DNA from: Candidatus Omnitrophota bacterium | GTDB taxonomy: Bacteria > Hinthialibacterota > Hinthialibacteria > Hinthialibacterales > Hinthialibacteraceae | NCBI GenBank assembly: GCA_013177805.1 | Contig: JABLXU010000052.1 | Span: 1-39,053 of the forward strand | Length of the DNA: 39,053 bases | Reading direction: 5' to 3' | Shown: in pieces, positions 25,644 to 34,182 of the stretch | How positions within the stretch are numbered: position 1 is the stretch's first letter | How the letters are laid out: the number at the start of each line of letters is the position of its first letter | Made by a program: the position numbers and the translations under genes | The notes under the pieces: model-generated | The model's input: only the letters and a program-made list of their open reading frames with translations | What the model was told of the DNA's origin: nothing | Databases searched by the model: none

Positions 25644-25799
25644 CTGCGGAACTAACCTATGGCGCTGCCTTGGCCGGATATCGCCGCGGTCAAGCCATTC
25701 TACCCGCTCCGATTGTAGGTAGAGATTATCAAAATCCCAATCCCTTGATGAGGTACCCGTATAATGTCCCCTGCAATCCTTTCTTGCTTAAGGGGAGGG

Positions 25800-25927
25800 T
25801 CCCATATATCCCCCTTTTGGGAGGGTTCAGGTAAGGGTGTTGTTTATAGAGCCGGACCTTGATGTCTGACTTCGTCCCGGAGTGAATGGAATCAACTGTG
25901 CCTCGTCAGGTATGCACTTTCCGGATG
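25800..25927. repeat. Dispersed intergenic repeat, copy B
   Basis: It has a dyad (CCCCCTTTTGGGAGGG region, 25810-25825), GGTAAGGGTGTTG, then TCCCGGAGTGAATGGAATC (25875-25893) and GGTATGCACTTTCCGGATG (25909-25927). The last two blocks are near-identical to those of copy A. Confidence 0.75.
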
Positions 25928-26080
25928 AAACTAAACATTTTGATGATGATTTCCGTTCCGTGGGACAGATTCCCACAGAACCGCACCCTCTTGTCTCTTT
26001 TCTTCCCCGTGGATACCCTACACCCAACTCTCGTTGTGTGAGTTGGGCTTTGGATCATTCCATTAAAAGCAGGTAGCGCG

Positions 26081-27601
26081 ATGGCTTATCACAGTCTCAA
26101 GGATTTTGTGCATCGCCTGAAACAAGAAAACGAACTGGTGGAAATCACCACGCCGGTGTCACCGTATTTGGAAATGACCGAGATCACCGACCGGGTCACC
26201 AAGGCGAACGGCCCGGCCTTGTTGTTTACCCGTCCAGTGGGTTATCAAATTCCCGTGCTCATCAATGCCTACGGCTCGGAGCGGCGCATGGCCCTGGCGC
26301 TGGGGGTGGACCATGTGGACGAAATCGCGGCCCGCATCCGGACTTTGATCACCCAAAAACCGCCGGGGACCTGGCGGGAGAAAATCGCGGCCCTCTTCAC
26401 GCTGAAAGAGTTGGCCGGCTACGCGCCGAAGCGGGTTTCTTCGGGACGCTGCAAGGAGGTGATTCTCAAGGGTGAGGACGCCACCTTGGATTCGCTTCCG
26501 ATCATGACTTGTTGGCCCATGGACGGCGGGCCGTTCATCACGCTGCCGCAGGTGTATACCCGCGATCCGGTGACGGGCATCCGGAATGTGGGCCTCTACC
26601 GAATGCAGAAGTTCGATAGCCGGACCACGGGCATGCACTGGCAAATCCACAAGGTCGGGGCAGCCCATTTCCGGGAATACCTGAAGGAGAACCGGCGCAT
26701 GGAAGCCGCCGTGGCCTTGGGCGGCGACCCGGCGATCCTCTACGCGGCCTCCGCCCCGCTGCCGCCCGCGATCGACGAATTGCTCTTCACGGGATTTATA
26801 CGCCGCGCCCCGGTGGAAGTCGTCCCCTGCGAGACGGTGGATGTCGAGGTGCCCGCCAGCGCCGAGATCGTTCTGGAGGGATACATAGATCCCGCGGAGC
26901 AGCGCCTGGAAGGGCCGTTCGGCGATCACACGGGCTATTATTCCCTGGCCGAGCCCTATCCGGTCTTTCATATCACATGCGTCACCATGGCGAAGGACCC
27001 GGTTTATCCCTCCACCATCGTGGGGATCCCCCCTCAGGAGGACGCCTATATCGGCAAAGCCACCGAACGGATTTTTCTGCCGTTGATCCAGATGATGTTT
27101 CCCGAGATTGTCGATCTGGAACTGCCGGTGGAAGGCGGATTCCACAGCCTGGCCATCGTGGCGATCAACAAAGCCTATCCCGGTCACGCCTTCAAGACCG
27201 CGCATGCCATCTGGGGCACCGGGTTGCTGTCGCTGACGAAGACCATCATCGTGGTGGACGCGCACGTGAATGTGCATAATCCGGCCGAGGTGTTGTGGCG
27301 GGTCGCCAACAACATGGCGCCCCGGCGGGATGTCCAGTTCGTGGACGGCCCCGTGGACGTGCTGGACAATTCGTCCGAGCAGCCCCGCTTTGGTTCCAAG
27401 ATGGTGATCGACGCGACCCGGAAGCTGCCCGAGGAAGGCTTCACGCGGACTTGGCCGCCGGACATCGTCATGAGCCAGGCGGTGAAGGAGCGGGTCGATC
27501 AACTCTGGGGAGAACTGGGATTGAACATTTCCCTCGAAGAATCCAAAAAGCGCGTGTTCCGGATCACTCCGGAAGACGCGCCGGAAAAAAAGAGCCTCTG
27601 A
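26081..27601 (+). CDS. UbiD-family prenyl-FMN-dependent decarboxylase
   Basis: A 506-residue UbiD-type (de)carboxylase. These enzymes use prenylated FMN and a metal to remove carboxylate from aromatic or alpha,beta-unsaturated acids. The catalytic Arg-Glu-Asp/Glu set is visible: the Arg in GLYRMQ (about R174) and EGPFGDHTGYY (E277, D282), with the metal/prFMN-binding segments NVGLYRMQ and GMHWQIHK. The Asp at the last position is also found in UbiD of ubiquinone synthesis. UbiX, which makes prenyl-FMN, is not in the window. The three genes downstream (Nudix and two flavoenzymes) are packed in the same direction, so the substrate may differ from a quinone precursor. Confidence 0.92.
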   Translation: MAYHSLKDFVHRLKQENELVEITTPVSPYLEMTEITDRVTKANGPALLFTRPVGYQIPVLINAYGSERRMALALGVDHVDEIAARIRTLITQKPPGTWREKIAALFTLKELAGYAPKRVSSGRCKEVILKGEDATLDSLPIMTCWPMDGGPFITLPQVYTRDPVTGIRNVGLYRMQKFDSRTTGMHWQIHKVGAAHFREYLKENRRMEAAVALGGDPAILYAASAPLPPAIDELLFTGFIRRAPVEVVPCETVDVEVPASAEIVLEGYIDPAEQRLEGPFGDHTGYYSLAEPYPVFHITCVTMAKDPVYPSTIVGIPPQEDAYIGKATERIFLPLIQMMFPEIVDLELPVEGGFHSLAIVAINKAYPGHAFKTAHAIWGTGLLSLTKTIIVVDAHVNVHNPAEVLWRVANNMAPRRDVQFVDGPVDVLDNSSEQPRFGSKMVIDATRKLPEEGFTRTWPPDIVMSQAVKERVDQLWGELGLNISLEESKKRVFRITPEDAPEKKSL

Positions 27602-27608
27602 GGCGGTT

Positions 27609-28202
27609 ATGGCGATCGAACGAATCCTGGTTGTGCCCCGTTCCGTTTTGAGTGACATCCTGCCATTTCGGGGATTTAGACCTCTTGGAGATTCCCGGCT
27701 GGACTCGTGGCTCGAGGCAAGCCAATTCCAGCCGCGGGAGGAGATGGAAAGCAATCCCGCATTCAAGCAGATCATCCCCTATAGTGTCTTGCGGCATGGG
27801 GATCACGTGTTCCGGTATTGGCGCACCAAACGGGCGGGAGAGAGCCGATTGCATCATTTGTATTCGATTGGGATCGGCGGCCATATCAACGACCGGGATA
27901 TGAATCTCTTCACCTCTCCCGGGGAGATGCTGAACGAGGCGGCCGCGCGGGAACTGAAGGAAGAAGTCGAGGTGGAGGCGCTGACGTGTTTTCAGCCCGT
28001 GGGAATCATCAATGACGACGAGAGCGAAGTCGGGCGGGTGCATTTCGGGGTGGTGTACGAGGCCTGGGTGGAGTCCAGGAACGCGCGGATCCGGGAATCC
28101 GCCCTGGCCCGTGGCGAATGGAAGCCCGTGACCGGGTTGCGGGATGATGTGGAATATGAAACCTGGTCGCGCTTCGTGATCGAAGAATATTTGATGAAAT
28201 GA
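27609..28202 (+). CDS. Nudix-domain hydrolase
   Basis: A 197-residue protein, 7 bases after the UbiD gene. It carries a Nudix helix, EMLNEAAARELKEEVEVEA, matching the E-x7-REUxEE core, preceded by a GIGGHIN segment. The usual glycine of the Nudix box is displaced by an insertion (NDRDMNLFTSPG), and the GU pair after REUxEE is altered. The catalytic glutamates are kept, so pyrophosphatase activity on a nucleoside- or cofactor-diphosphate is plausible. The N-terminal 70 residues (ILVVPRSVL ... FKQIIPYSVLRHGDHVFRYWR) match a Nudix subfamily with an extra lead domain. Substrate unknown. Confidence 0.88.
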   Translation: MAIERILVVPRSVLSDILPFRGFRPLGDSRLDSWLEASQFQPREEMESNPAFKQIIPYSVLRHGDHVFRYWRTKRAGESRLHHLYSIGIGGHINDRDMNLFTSPGEMLNEAAARELKEEVEVEALTCFQPVGIINDDESEVGRVHFGVVYEAWVESRNARIRESALARGEWKPVTGLRDDVEYETWSRFVIEEYLMK

Positions 28203-28329
28203 TGATTCCCGGAATGTGCCGCGGGGCGCTCCCAGCCGCACTCTCATCCACTACCCCGTCCGCCTTGTTCCGTTTATTCTGGTGGGAATCGAAATCAATC
28301 CGGAGGATGGCCTCGAAGGGAATTTCACC

Positions 28330-30957
28330 ATGGCTCAGCACGAACCATTTCGCTTTCATACCCTGGAGGAATTGGAAAAAAAGATCGATGAATTGGGCGT
28401 GGAGATCCCCCTCACCCGGGATTTGTCCATACTAGGAACGCCGGTAGCCTTCGGGAAGAAAATGGTTCCCAACCGGCTGGGGTGCCAGCCCATGGAAGGC
28501 TGCGATGGTCTGCGCAACGGCGCGCCGTCCGATCTGACCCTGCGCCGGTATCAACGTTTCGGGGCCGGCGGGGCGGGGTTGATCTGGTTCGAGGCCTGCG
28601 CCATCGTGGAAGAGGCCCGCGCCAATCCCCGGCAAATCTGGATTCACGACGACGTCCTGGAAGATTTCAAGCGCATGGTGGAGGCCACCCGTGAAGCCGC
28701 GTGGCAATCCATGCGGCACGATCCCTTTCTCGTGCTGCAGCTCACCCATTCCGGCCGCTACAGCCGCCCGGTGGACAAGCCGCGGCCGATCATCGCCCAT
28801 CACAGCGCGATTCTCGATCCCCGGCACAATCTGCCGCCGGATTATCCCTTGATCACCGACGAAGAATTGGACCGCCTCCAGGAGGTCTATGTCCACGCCG
28901 CCCGGCTGGCCCGCGCGGCGGGATTTGACGCGGTGGATATCAAGAGCTGCCACCGCTACTTGATCAGCGAACTCCTGGCTTCGTTCACCCGCGAAAACAG
29001 CCGGTATGGCGGATCCTATGAAAACCGCACGCGGATGCTGCTCGAAACCGCCGCCAAGATCCATCAAGCCCTGCCGGATTTCGAAGTCACCTCGCGCCTC
29101 AACGTGTATGACGCCATCGCCTATCCCTACGGCTGGGGTGTGGATAAGGAAGATTATCAAAAACCAGACCTCACCGAACCGCTGCGGTTGATCGGCCAAT
29201 TGCGGGAATTGGGGTATCATGGCATCGATATCACTATCGCCAATCCGTATTTCAATCCCCATTATGGCCGCCCGTTCGACCGGCCCATCGCCGGGGGCTA
29301 TATTCCCCAGGAACATCCCCTCGAAGGCGTGGCACGAATTCTCAAGATGGCGAAAACCGTACAACATGCCTTCCCCCATCTGACCGTGGTGGGGACCGGC
29401 TACTCCTGGTTGCGGCAGTTCGTGCCGTATGTGGCAGCCGCCACGGTGCAAAACGGCTGGAACGCCATCGCCGGGCTGGGACGGGGCGCGTTCGCGTATC
29501 CCGATTTCGCCAAGGACATCTTGCGCAACGGCCGCATGGAGCCGCTGAAGGTCTGCGTGTCGTGCTCGTCGTGCTCGCAGATCATGCGCGATCACGGCTG
29601 CGCGGGCTGCGTGATCCGGGACCCGGAGATCTACGCGGAAATCTATCAGGAAGGCCGCTGGCACGATCCCGTCAAGGTGCGGGAGGCGGCGGCGCAATGT
29701 CTCGGCTGCGTGGAACCCACCTGCGCCGCGCATTGCCCGGCAGGCATCGACATCCCGGTTTTTCTCCAGGCCGTGGCGGACGGAGACGAAAAAGAGGCCT
29801 ACCGGGTCCTGCGGCGCGCGAATTTGCTTCCCGAAATTTGCGGCTACGTTTGCCCGGTGGAAGTGCAATGCGAGGGGCATTGCATCAAGCCCTACCTGGG
29901 CGATCTGGCGGTTCCCATGGCCCGGATCCAGCGCTATGTGGCCGAACGGGCGCGGCAGGAAGGCTGGACGGCGCTGGAGATTCCCCCGGTTTCGACCGGA
30001 CAGCGGATCGCGATCATCGGCGCGGGACCGGCGGGCTTGGCCTGCGCGGCGGGCTTGCTGGAATTGGGTCACGAAGTGGTGGTCATCGACCGCGGTTCGC
30101 GGCCAGGGGGGAAAGCCGCGGGTCTCATTCCCGAAATCCGTTTGCCGCTTGACCCCACCCGGGCGGAGATCGAGTCTATCTTCACGCCCGTGAGCACGGA
30201 ACGCCTCGAATGGCGCTGGAATACCGCCTTAGGGCCGGATTACACCCTGCAGGACGTCAGGAACGAAGGCTTTGGCGCGGTCGTATTGGCCTTCGGTTTG
30301 GGGAACACCGCCCGGTTAAGCGAGACGGCTTCCCGGCCTGAGGGGGTCATGGACGCGTTGACGTTTTTGGAGTATCTGCGCGCGGAGCCGTCGTATTCCA
30401 TTCAGGGGAAGGTGGCCGTGATCGGTGGCGGCAACACGGCGATCGACGCGGCCACATCGGCCAAACGGCGCGGGGCGGACGATGTGTATTTGATCTACCG
30501 CCGCAGCTTCGAACAGATGCCGGCCTGGCCGGGCGAGCGTGAACAGGCCATCGCGGCGGGGATTCACCTCCTGATCCTCACACAACCCACCGGCTATGTG
30601 GCCAACACCGAAGGGCGGCTGTCCGCCGTGCGGGTGGCGCGGACCCAGCTCGGCCCGGCGGACGAATCGGGGCGGCGGCGGCCGGTCTTGATTCCCGGGA
30701 CGGAGCATGAAATTCCCGTTTCATGGGTGGTCGAGGCGTTGGGTGAAAAACTTCCACCGGAAGCCGTGGAAGTACTGCGTCCGTTGGAATTGGACGAAAA
30801 AGGATTGGTGCGGGTCGATCCTGATACGGGGATGACTGCTTGCCCGGGTGTTTTCGCGGCAGGGGATCTGGTGAACGGCGGGACCACGGTGGTCCAGGCC
30901 ATCGCCGAGGGCGCCCGCGCGGCCCGCCAGGTCCATAAATATTTGGAGAAACCATGA
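28330..30957 (+). CDS. Fusion of Old Yellow Enzyme-like reductase and GltD-like Fe-S/FAD/NAD(P) oxidoreductase
   Basis: An 875-residue multi-cofactor reductase. Residues 1-400 form an FMN TIM barrel of the Old Yellow Enzyme family (QLTHSGRYSRP, GFDAVDIKSCHRYLISELL, SRYGGSYENRTRML, GLGRGAFAYPDFAKDIL). Cysteines 409, 412, 415 and 427 (CX2CX2CX11C) should hold a 4Fe-4S cluster, as in 2,4-dienoyl-CoA reductase. From about 457, CLGCVEPTCAAHCPAGIDIP and CGYVCPVEVQCEGHC form the two-cluster N-domain of GltD-type proteins. IAIIGAGPAGLA (from 560) binds FAD and VAVIGGGNTAIDAA (GGG at 699-701) binds NAD(P)H. Electrons would pass NAD(P)H-FAD-FeS-FMN-substrate. The ATG at 28330 has AAGGG about 9 bases upstream. 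The stop overlaps the next gene (ATGA). Confidence 0.93.
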   Translation: MAQHEPFRFHTLEELEKKIDELGVEIPLTRDLSILGTPVAFGKKMVPNRLGCQPMEGCDGLRNGAPSDLTLRRYQRFGAGGAGLIWFEACAIVEEARANPRQIWIHDDVLEDFKRMVEATREAAWQSMRHDPFLVLQLTHSGRYSRPVDKPRPIIAHHSAILDPRHNLPPDYPLITDEELDRLQEVYVHAARLARAAGFDAVDIKSCHRYLISELLASFTRENSRYGGSYENRTRMLLETAAKIHQALPDFEVTSRLNVYDAIAYPYGWGVDKEDYQKPDLTEPLRLIGQLRELGYHGIDITIANPYFNPHYGRPFDRPIAGGYIPQEHPLEGVARILKMAKTVQHAFPHLTVVGTGYSWLRQFVPYVAAATVQNGWNAIAGLGRGAFAYPDFAKDILRNGRMEPLKVCVSCSSCSQIMRDHGCAGCVIRDPEIYAEIYQEGRWHDPVKVREAAAQCLGCVEPTCAAHCPAGIDIPVFLQAVADGDEKEAYRVLRRANLLPEICGYVCPVEVQCEGHCIKPYLGDLAVPMARIQRYVAERARQEGWTALEIPPVSTGQRIAIIGAGPAGLACAAGLLELGHEVVVIDRGSRPGGKAAGLIPEIRLPLDPTRAEIESIFTPVSTERLEWRWNTALGPDYTLQDVRNEGFGAVVLAFGLGNTARLSETASRPEGVMDALTFLEYLRAEPSYSIQGKVAVIGGGNTAIDAATSAKRRGADDVYLIYRRSFEQMPAWPGEREQAIAAGIHLLILTQPTGYVANTEGRLSAVRVARTQLGPADESGRRRPVLIPGTEHEIPVSWVVEALGEKLPPEAVEVLRPLELDEKGLVRVDPDTGMTACPGVFAAGDLVNGGTTVVQAIAEGARAARQVHKYLEKP

Positions 30958-32432
30958 ACTTCCCCCGATTGTCCCGTTACAAGTCACCGGAGGATTTCCG
31001 CGGCCGGTTGTCGGAATTGCATTTGGATCTGCCTCTGGAGGACCGCGTGCTCACGGCGGACGAGGGTTCTCCCCTGGCGCAACCTCTGGAGATTTTCGGC
31101 CGGAAAGTGGGCAACCGATGGTGTATCCATCCCATGGAAGGTTGGGATGGAACGCCGGAGGGCATGCCGTCCTCCCTTACATTGCGGCGGTGGCGGAATT
31201 TCGGCTTGTCAGGCGCCAAACTGATTTTCGGGGGAGAGGCCACCGCCGTCCGGCCGGATGGGCGCGCCAATCCCTGCCAACTTATGGCCCTCGAAAGCAC
31301 CCGGCCGGGCTTGGCCTTGTTGCTCTCTACCTTGAAAACCGCTCACCGTGAAACCTGCGGCAGCGTGGAGGATTTGCTGACTGGATTGCAACTCACCCAC
31401 TCGGGCCGGTTTTGCAAACCGTACGATTGGGAGCGGCCTGAACCCCGGATTCTCTATCATCATCCGATTTTGGACCGGCGGGTGGGCGTGGACCCCGCGG
31501 ACGATTCCGCCATCCTCAGCGACGCGGAAATCGGCTCAATCATCGAAGGATTCGTGCAGGCGGCCCGTGTCGCTGCCGCGGCGGGCTTTGATTTCGTGGA
31601 TATTAAGCATTGCCATGGCTATCTGGGGCATGAATTGCTCAGCGCGCATACCCGGCCGGGAACGTACGGCGGAACGTTTGAATGCCGTACCCGCTTTTTA
31701 CGGACCGTTGTAGAGCGCATTCGCGAGGAAATACCCGGTTTGGGCATCGCCGTGCGGGTCAGCGCGTTTGATCTGGTCCCCTACCGGGACGACGAATCCA
31801 CCCGCGAAGGCCGTCAAAAGGGAATCGGCATCCCCGAGCCGTTCGAGCACTGCCTGCCGTACCGTTACGGATTTGGTGTGGATCCGGATGATCCGACCCG
31901 CTATGACTTGACGGAAACCTTCCAATTCATGCAATTGTTGGAGGATTTGGATATTCCGCTGGTCAACATCACCGGCGGAAGTCCCTATTACAATCCGCAT
32001 ATTCAGCGGCCGGCGATTTTCCCCCCTTCGGACGGGTACCGTCCGCCGGAGGATCCCCTCGTGGGGGTTCATCGCCATATCGCGGTGACCCGTGTCCTCA
32101 AGCAACGATTCCCGAATCGGATCTTTGTGGGCACGGGATACACTTATTTACAGGAATTTCTGCCCCTCGTGGCCCAAGCGGCCGTCCGGCAAGGTTGGAC
32201 CGATTGCGTGGGCATCGGGCGCATGGTTCTCTCTTATCCCGCCATGCCTTGGGATACCTTAACCCAAGGCATGATGGATACCCGGCGCATTTGCCGCACG
32301 TTTTCCGATTGCACTACCGCGCCGCGCCATGCCATGGTATCGGGTTGCTACCCTTTGGACGAATTCTATCGGGAACGGGACGAAGCGCGGCGGTTGAAGG
32401 AGATCAAGAAGTCTCTGGGAGAAGCGGGATAG
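30954..32432 (+). CDS. Old Yellow Enzyme-like oxidoreductase, paralogue lacking one Fe-S ligand
   Basis: A 492-residue flavoenzyme related to the first part of the preceding fusion. Matching segments include PMEGWDGTPEGMPSSLTLRRW (PMEGCDG in the fusion), QLTHSGRFCKP, DFVDIKHCHGYLGHELLSAHTR and VGTGYTYLQEF. The FMN barrel and the His/Tyr substrate region look intact. In the Fe-S region only C447, C453 and C465 remain (spacing X5, X11); the position equal to C412 of the fusion is Phe450. There is no FAD/NAD(P) domain, so it needs an outside electron donor or works in a complex with the fusion enzyme, to which it is translationally coupled by a 4-base overlap. Confidence 0.9.
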   Translation: MNFPRLSRYKSPEDFRGRLSELHLDLPLEDRVLTADEGSPLAQPLEIFGRKVGNRWCIHPMEGWDGTPEGMPSSLTLRRWRNFGLSGAKLIFGGEATAVRPDGRANPCQLMALESTRPGLALLLSTLKTAHRETCGSVEDLLTGLQLTHSGRFCKPYDWERPEPRILYHHPILDRRVGVDPADDSAILSDAEIGSIIEGFVQAARVAAAAGFDFVDIKHCHGYLGHELLSAHTRPGTYGGTFECRTRFLRTVVERIREEIPGLGIAVRVSAFDLVPYRDDESTREGRQKGIGIPEPFEHCLPYRYGFGVDPDDPTRYDLTETFQFMQLLEDLDIPLVNITGGSPYYNPHIQRPAIFPPSDGYRPPEDPLVGVHRHIAVTRVLKQRFPNRIFVGTGYTYLQEFLPLVAQAAVRQGWTDCVGIGRMVLSYPAMPWDTLTQGMMDTRRICRTFSDCTTAPRHAMVSGCYPLDEFYRERDEARRLKEIKKSLGEAG

Positions 32433-32576
32433 AATTCATGGATACGGCAGGGGAACCATCGACAGGTTGCTTTGGATCAATCTAGATGAGCGTCGCAAGC
32501 CAGGTGTGCATTTCCCATCGGAATTTCTCCCAACGTACTAGTCCCGCCTCGATCCAATGCGGGAACCGGTAACGCC

Positions 32577-34004
32577 ATGAAATACAAAGACCTCCCGGCC
32601 ATCGATCTCTACCTGTGCCTCTTCCTGCTGGGCGCTCTCTCAATCACTTTTTCCGGGCATGGATCGTCCGTGGATGAAAACATGATCATCCAGGTCACTG
32701 AGTCGCTGGCGGAACGTGGCGAGCTGAATATTGACAATATGTACCATGCCTTGCCGGGACCCGATGGCCGATTCTACAGCTGCTACGGCATTGGTTTCCC
32801 GCTGCTGATGCTTCCGTTTTATTTCCTTGGGAAGGGATTGGAATGGCTTTTTCCCCATACCCCTGCGTTTTTTGGCAACGGCCGCTTCTTCATGATGCTA
32901 TGGGGGAATCTGCTCCTGACGGTTTTGACCGGTTGGCTGTTTTACCGCTTGTGCCGGATGTTGGATGGCCCGGTGAAAGCGTCCGTGGCCCTGGCGCTGG
33001 CCTTGATTTTTGCCACACCGTATTGGCCGTACAGCCAGACCTTGTACCGGCTGACCGCGGCCGGGGCGGTGCTGACCGCGGCGCTGATTTTGATGATCAG
33101 CGGGCTTCGGAAGCCCTCCCCCGCAATCCTTCCGGCGCTGGCATGTTTAGTCGCATTGGGATTGAATGTCCGCGAAGATTTGATCCTCGCGTTTCTGCTG
33201 ATGGGGGGTTACGTCCTATGGCGGGGCGGGGCAGGGAAGTGGGGATGCGCGGCTTCCCTGGCGGCCGGGGCGGTGGTTGGCACGGGCATCTGGGGAGTTC
33301 ACAACTACGTCCGTTTCGGATGTTTGTTTCTTGATACGTATGGAGTCCTATCGTTCGATTTCCCCTGGATACTCAGCCTTCCCCAACTGGCCCTGGGCAA
33401 ACGGCACGGCCTGATTGTGTATGCGCCGCTGGTATTGCTGCTGCCCTTCGGATATAGCGCCGCACGTCAAGCGGGACATTCGGATTTCTGGTGGTTTTGC
33501 GCGGCGGTCCTGCTGGCGTATGGGGGATTGTACGGTAAATCGAGCCTGTGGCACGGGGGAGTCTGCTGGGGCCCGCGCCTGATGTATTATCTCTTGCCTT
33601 TGGGCCTCCTGCCCGGTGTATGGATATGGAAGCAATATCCATCCACCCGGGTGCGATGGATGATCGCGGCCGGATTCCTGTGGGGCCTAGTGATGAACTG
33701 GCCGGGAGTGTATTCGCATAAGGGGAAATACCAGGATTTTTTCAGCTGCCCCTCGTTCTTCTCACTCGTGAATAAACCGGTGGTCCATCCGGAGTATATT
33801 ACCTTTGATGAGTTGGATCTCTGGTGGGTTCGAATGATCAAATTGGATCCCTTCTCCCACTGGCCGGTGCTATTGGGAGCGTTGATCCTCTTCACGGCGT
33901 GGAGCGGATACCGGTTATGGAGAGAACTCACGCGGCCGTTGGAGGGGCCGGATGGATTGAGTCCCGAGAGATCCACTCCAATGACAAGAAATAGCTCAGC
34001 ATAA
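32577..34004 (+). CDS. GT-C-type membrane glycosyltransferase-like protein
   Basis: A 475-residue protein with roughly 10-11 transmembrane helices. The first helix is followed by a loop with SVDENMIIQVTESLAERGELNID, where the acidic pair DE stands in the position of the catalytic Asp/Glu of GT39/ArnT-like (GT-C) enzymes, and FYSCYGIGFPLLMLPFYFLG. Such enzymes move a sugar from a polyprenyl-phosphate donor on the periplasmic face. A later conserved-looking block, SSLWHGGVCWGPRLMYYLLPL, resembles the arginine loop of this group. Family placement is by pattern only. It does not overlap its neighbours; 144 bases separate it from the flavoenzyme operon. Confidence 0.8.
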   Translation: MKYKDLPAIDLYLCLFLLGALSITFSGHGSSVDENMIIQVTESLAERGELNIDNMYHALPGPDGRFYSCYGIGFPLLMLPFYFLGKGLEWLFPHTPAFFGNGRFFMMLWGNLLLTVLTGWLFYRLCRMLDGPVKASVALALALIFATPYWPYSQTLYRLTAAGAVLTAALILMISGLRKPSPAILPALACLVALGLNVREDLILAFLLMGGYVLWRGGAGKWGCAASLAAGAVVGTGIWGVHNYVRFGCLFLDTYGVLSFDFPWILSLPQLALGKRHGLIVYAPLVLLLPFGYSAARQAGHSDFWWFCAAVLLAYGGLYGKSSLWHGGVCWGPRLMYYLLPLGLLPGVWIWKQYPSTRVRWMIAAGFLWGLVMNWPGVYSHKGKYQDFFSCPSFFSLVNKPVVHPEYITFDELDLWWVRMIKLDPFSHWPVLLGALILFTAWSGYRLWRELTRPLEGPDGLSPERSTPMTRNSSA

Positions 34005-34182
34005 TGATTTCCCCGAACGCAGCCGTTTCTCACGATAGGATTGAGGATATGCGGATAGACGAGGAGAACACTAAACACCTGCCGCTCCCGTTGGGAGAGG
34101 GTCAGGGGCGGGGCCGGTTATAAAGATGAAAATACATCTCTTCTGTGTTTGAGTTAACCGCCGCGAGCACTGAATACATTCT
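34005..34182. other. Intergenic region with dispersed repeat copy C
   Basis: The 178 bases between two membrane-protein genes carry no supported gene. At 34078-34115 lies a G/C dyad (GCTCCCGTTGGGAGAGGGTC, then AGGGGCGGGGC) resembling the first part of the repeat at 16311. The later blocks of that repeat are absent. Confidence 0.5.

Larger units (their letters stand above)
25565..26080. other. 516-base intergenic region with two repeats
   Basis: No gene is supported between the divergent homoserine kinase and UbiD genes. It contains an 18-base tandem duplication (25608-25643), a perfect TATAAT at 25760-25765 with no good minus-35 (CCAATC at 17 bases), and dispersed repeat copy B. The start of the UbiD-type gene has an AGG about 9 bases upstream. 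Confidence 0.5.

Noticed and set aside
26159..27775. Long minus-strand open frame opposite the UbiD and Nudix genes
   Set aside because: The His/Gly/Asp/Arg-rich translation is typical of the antisense of GC-rich coding DNA; the plus strand carries catalytic motifs of known families. The same applies to 8388-9857, 12072-13316 and 28432-30072 on the minus strand.
32495..32520. Possible fourth copy of the dispersed repeat
   Set aside because: Only a short GGTGTGCATTTCCC-like match is seen and the second conserved block is missing, so it is too weak to call.
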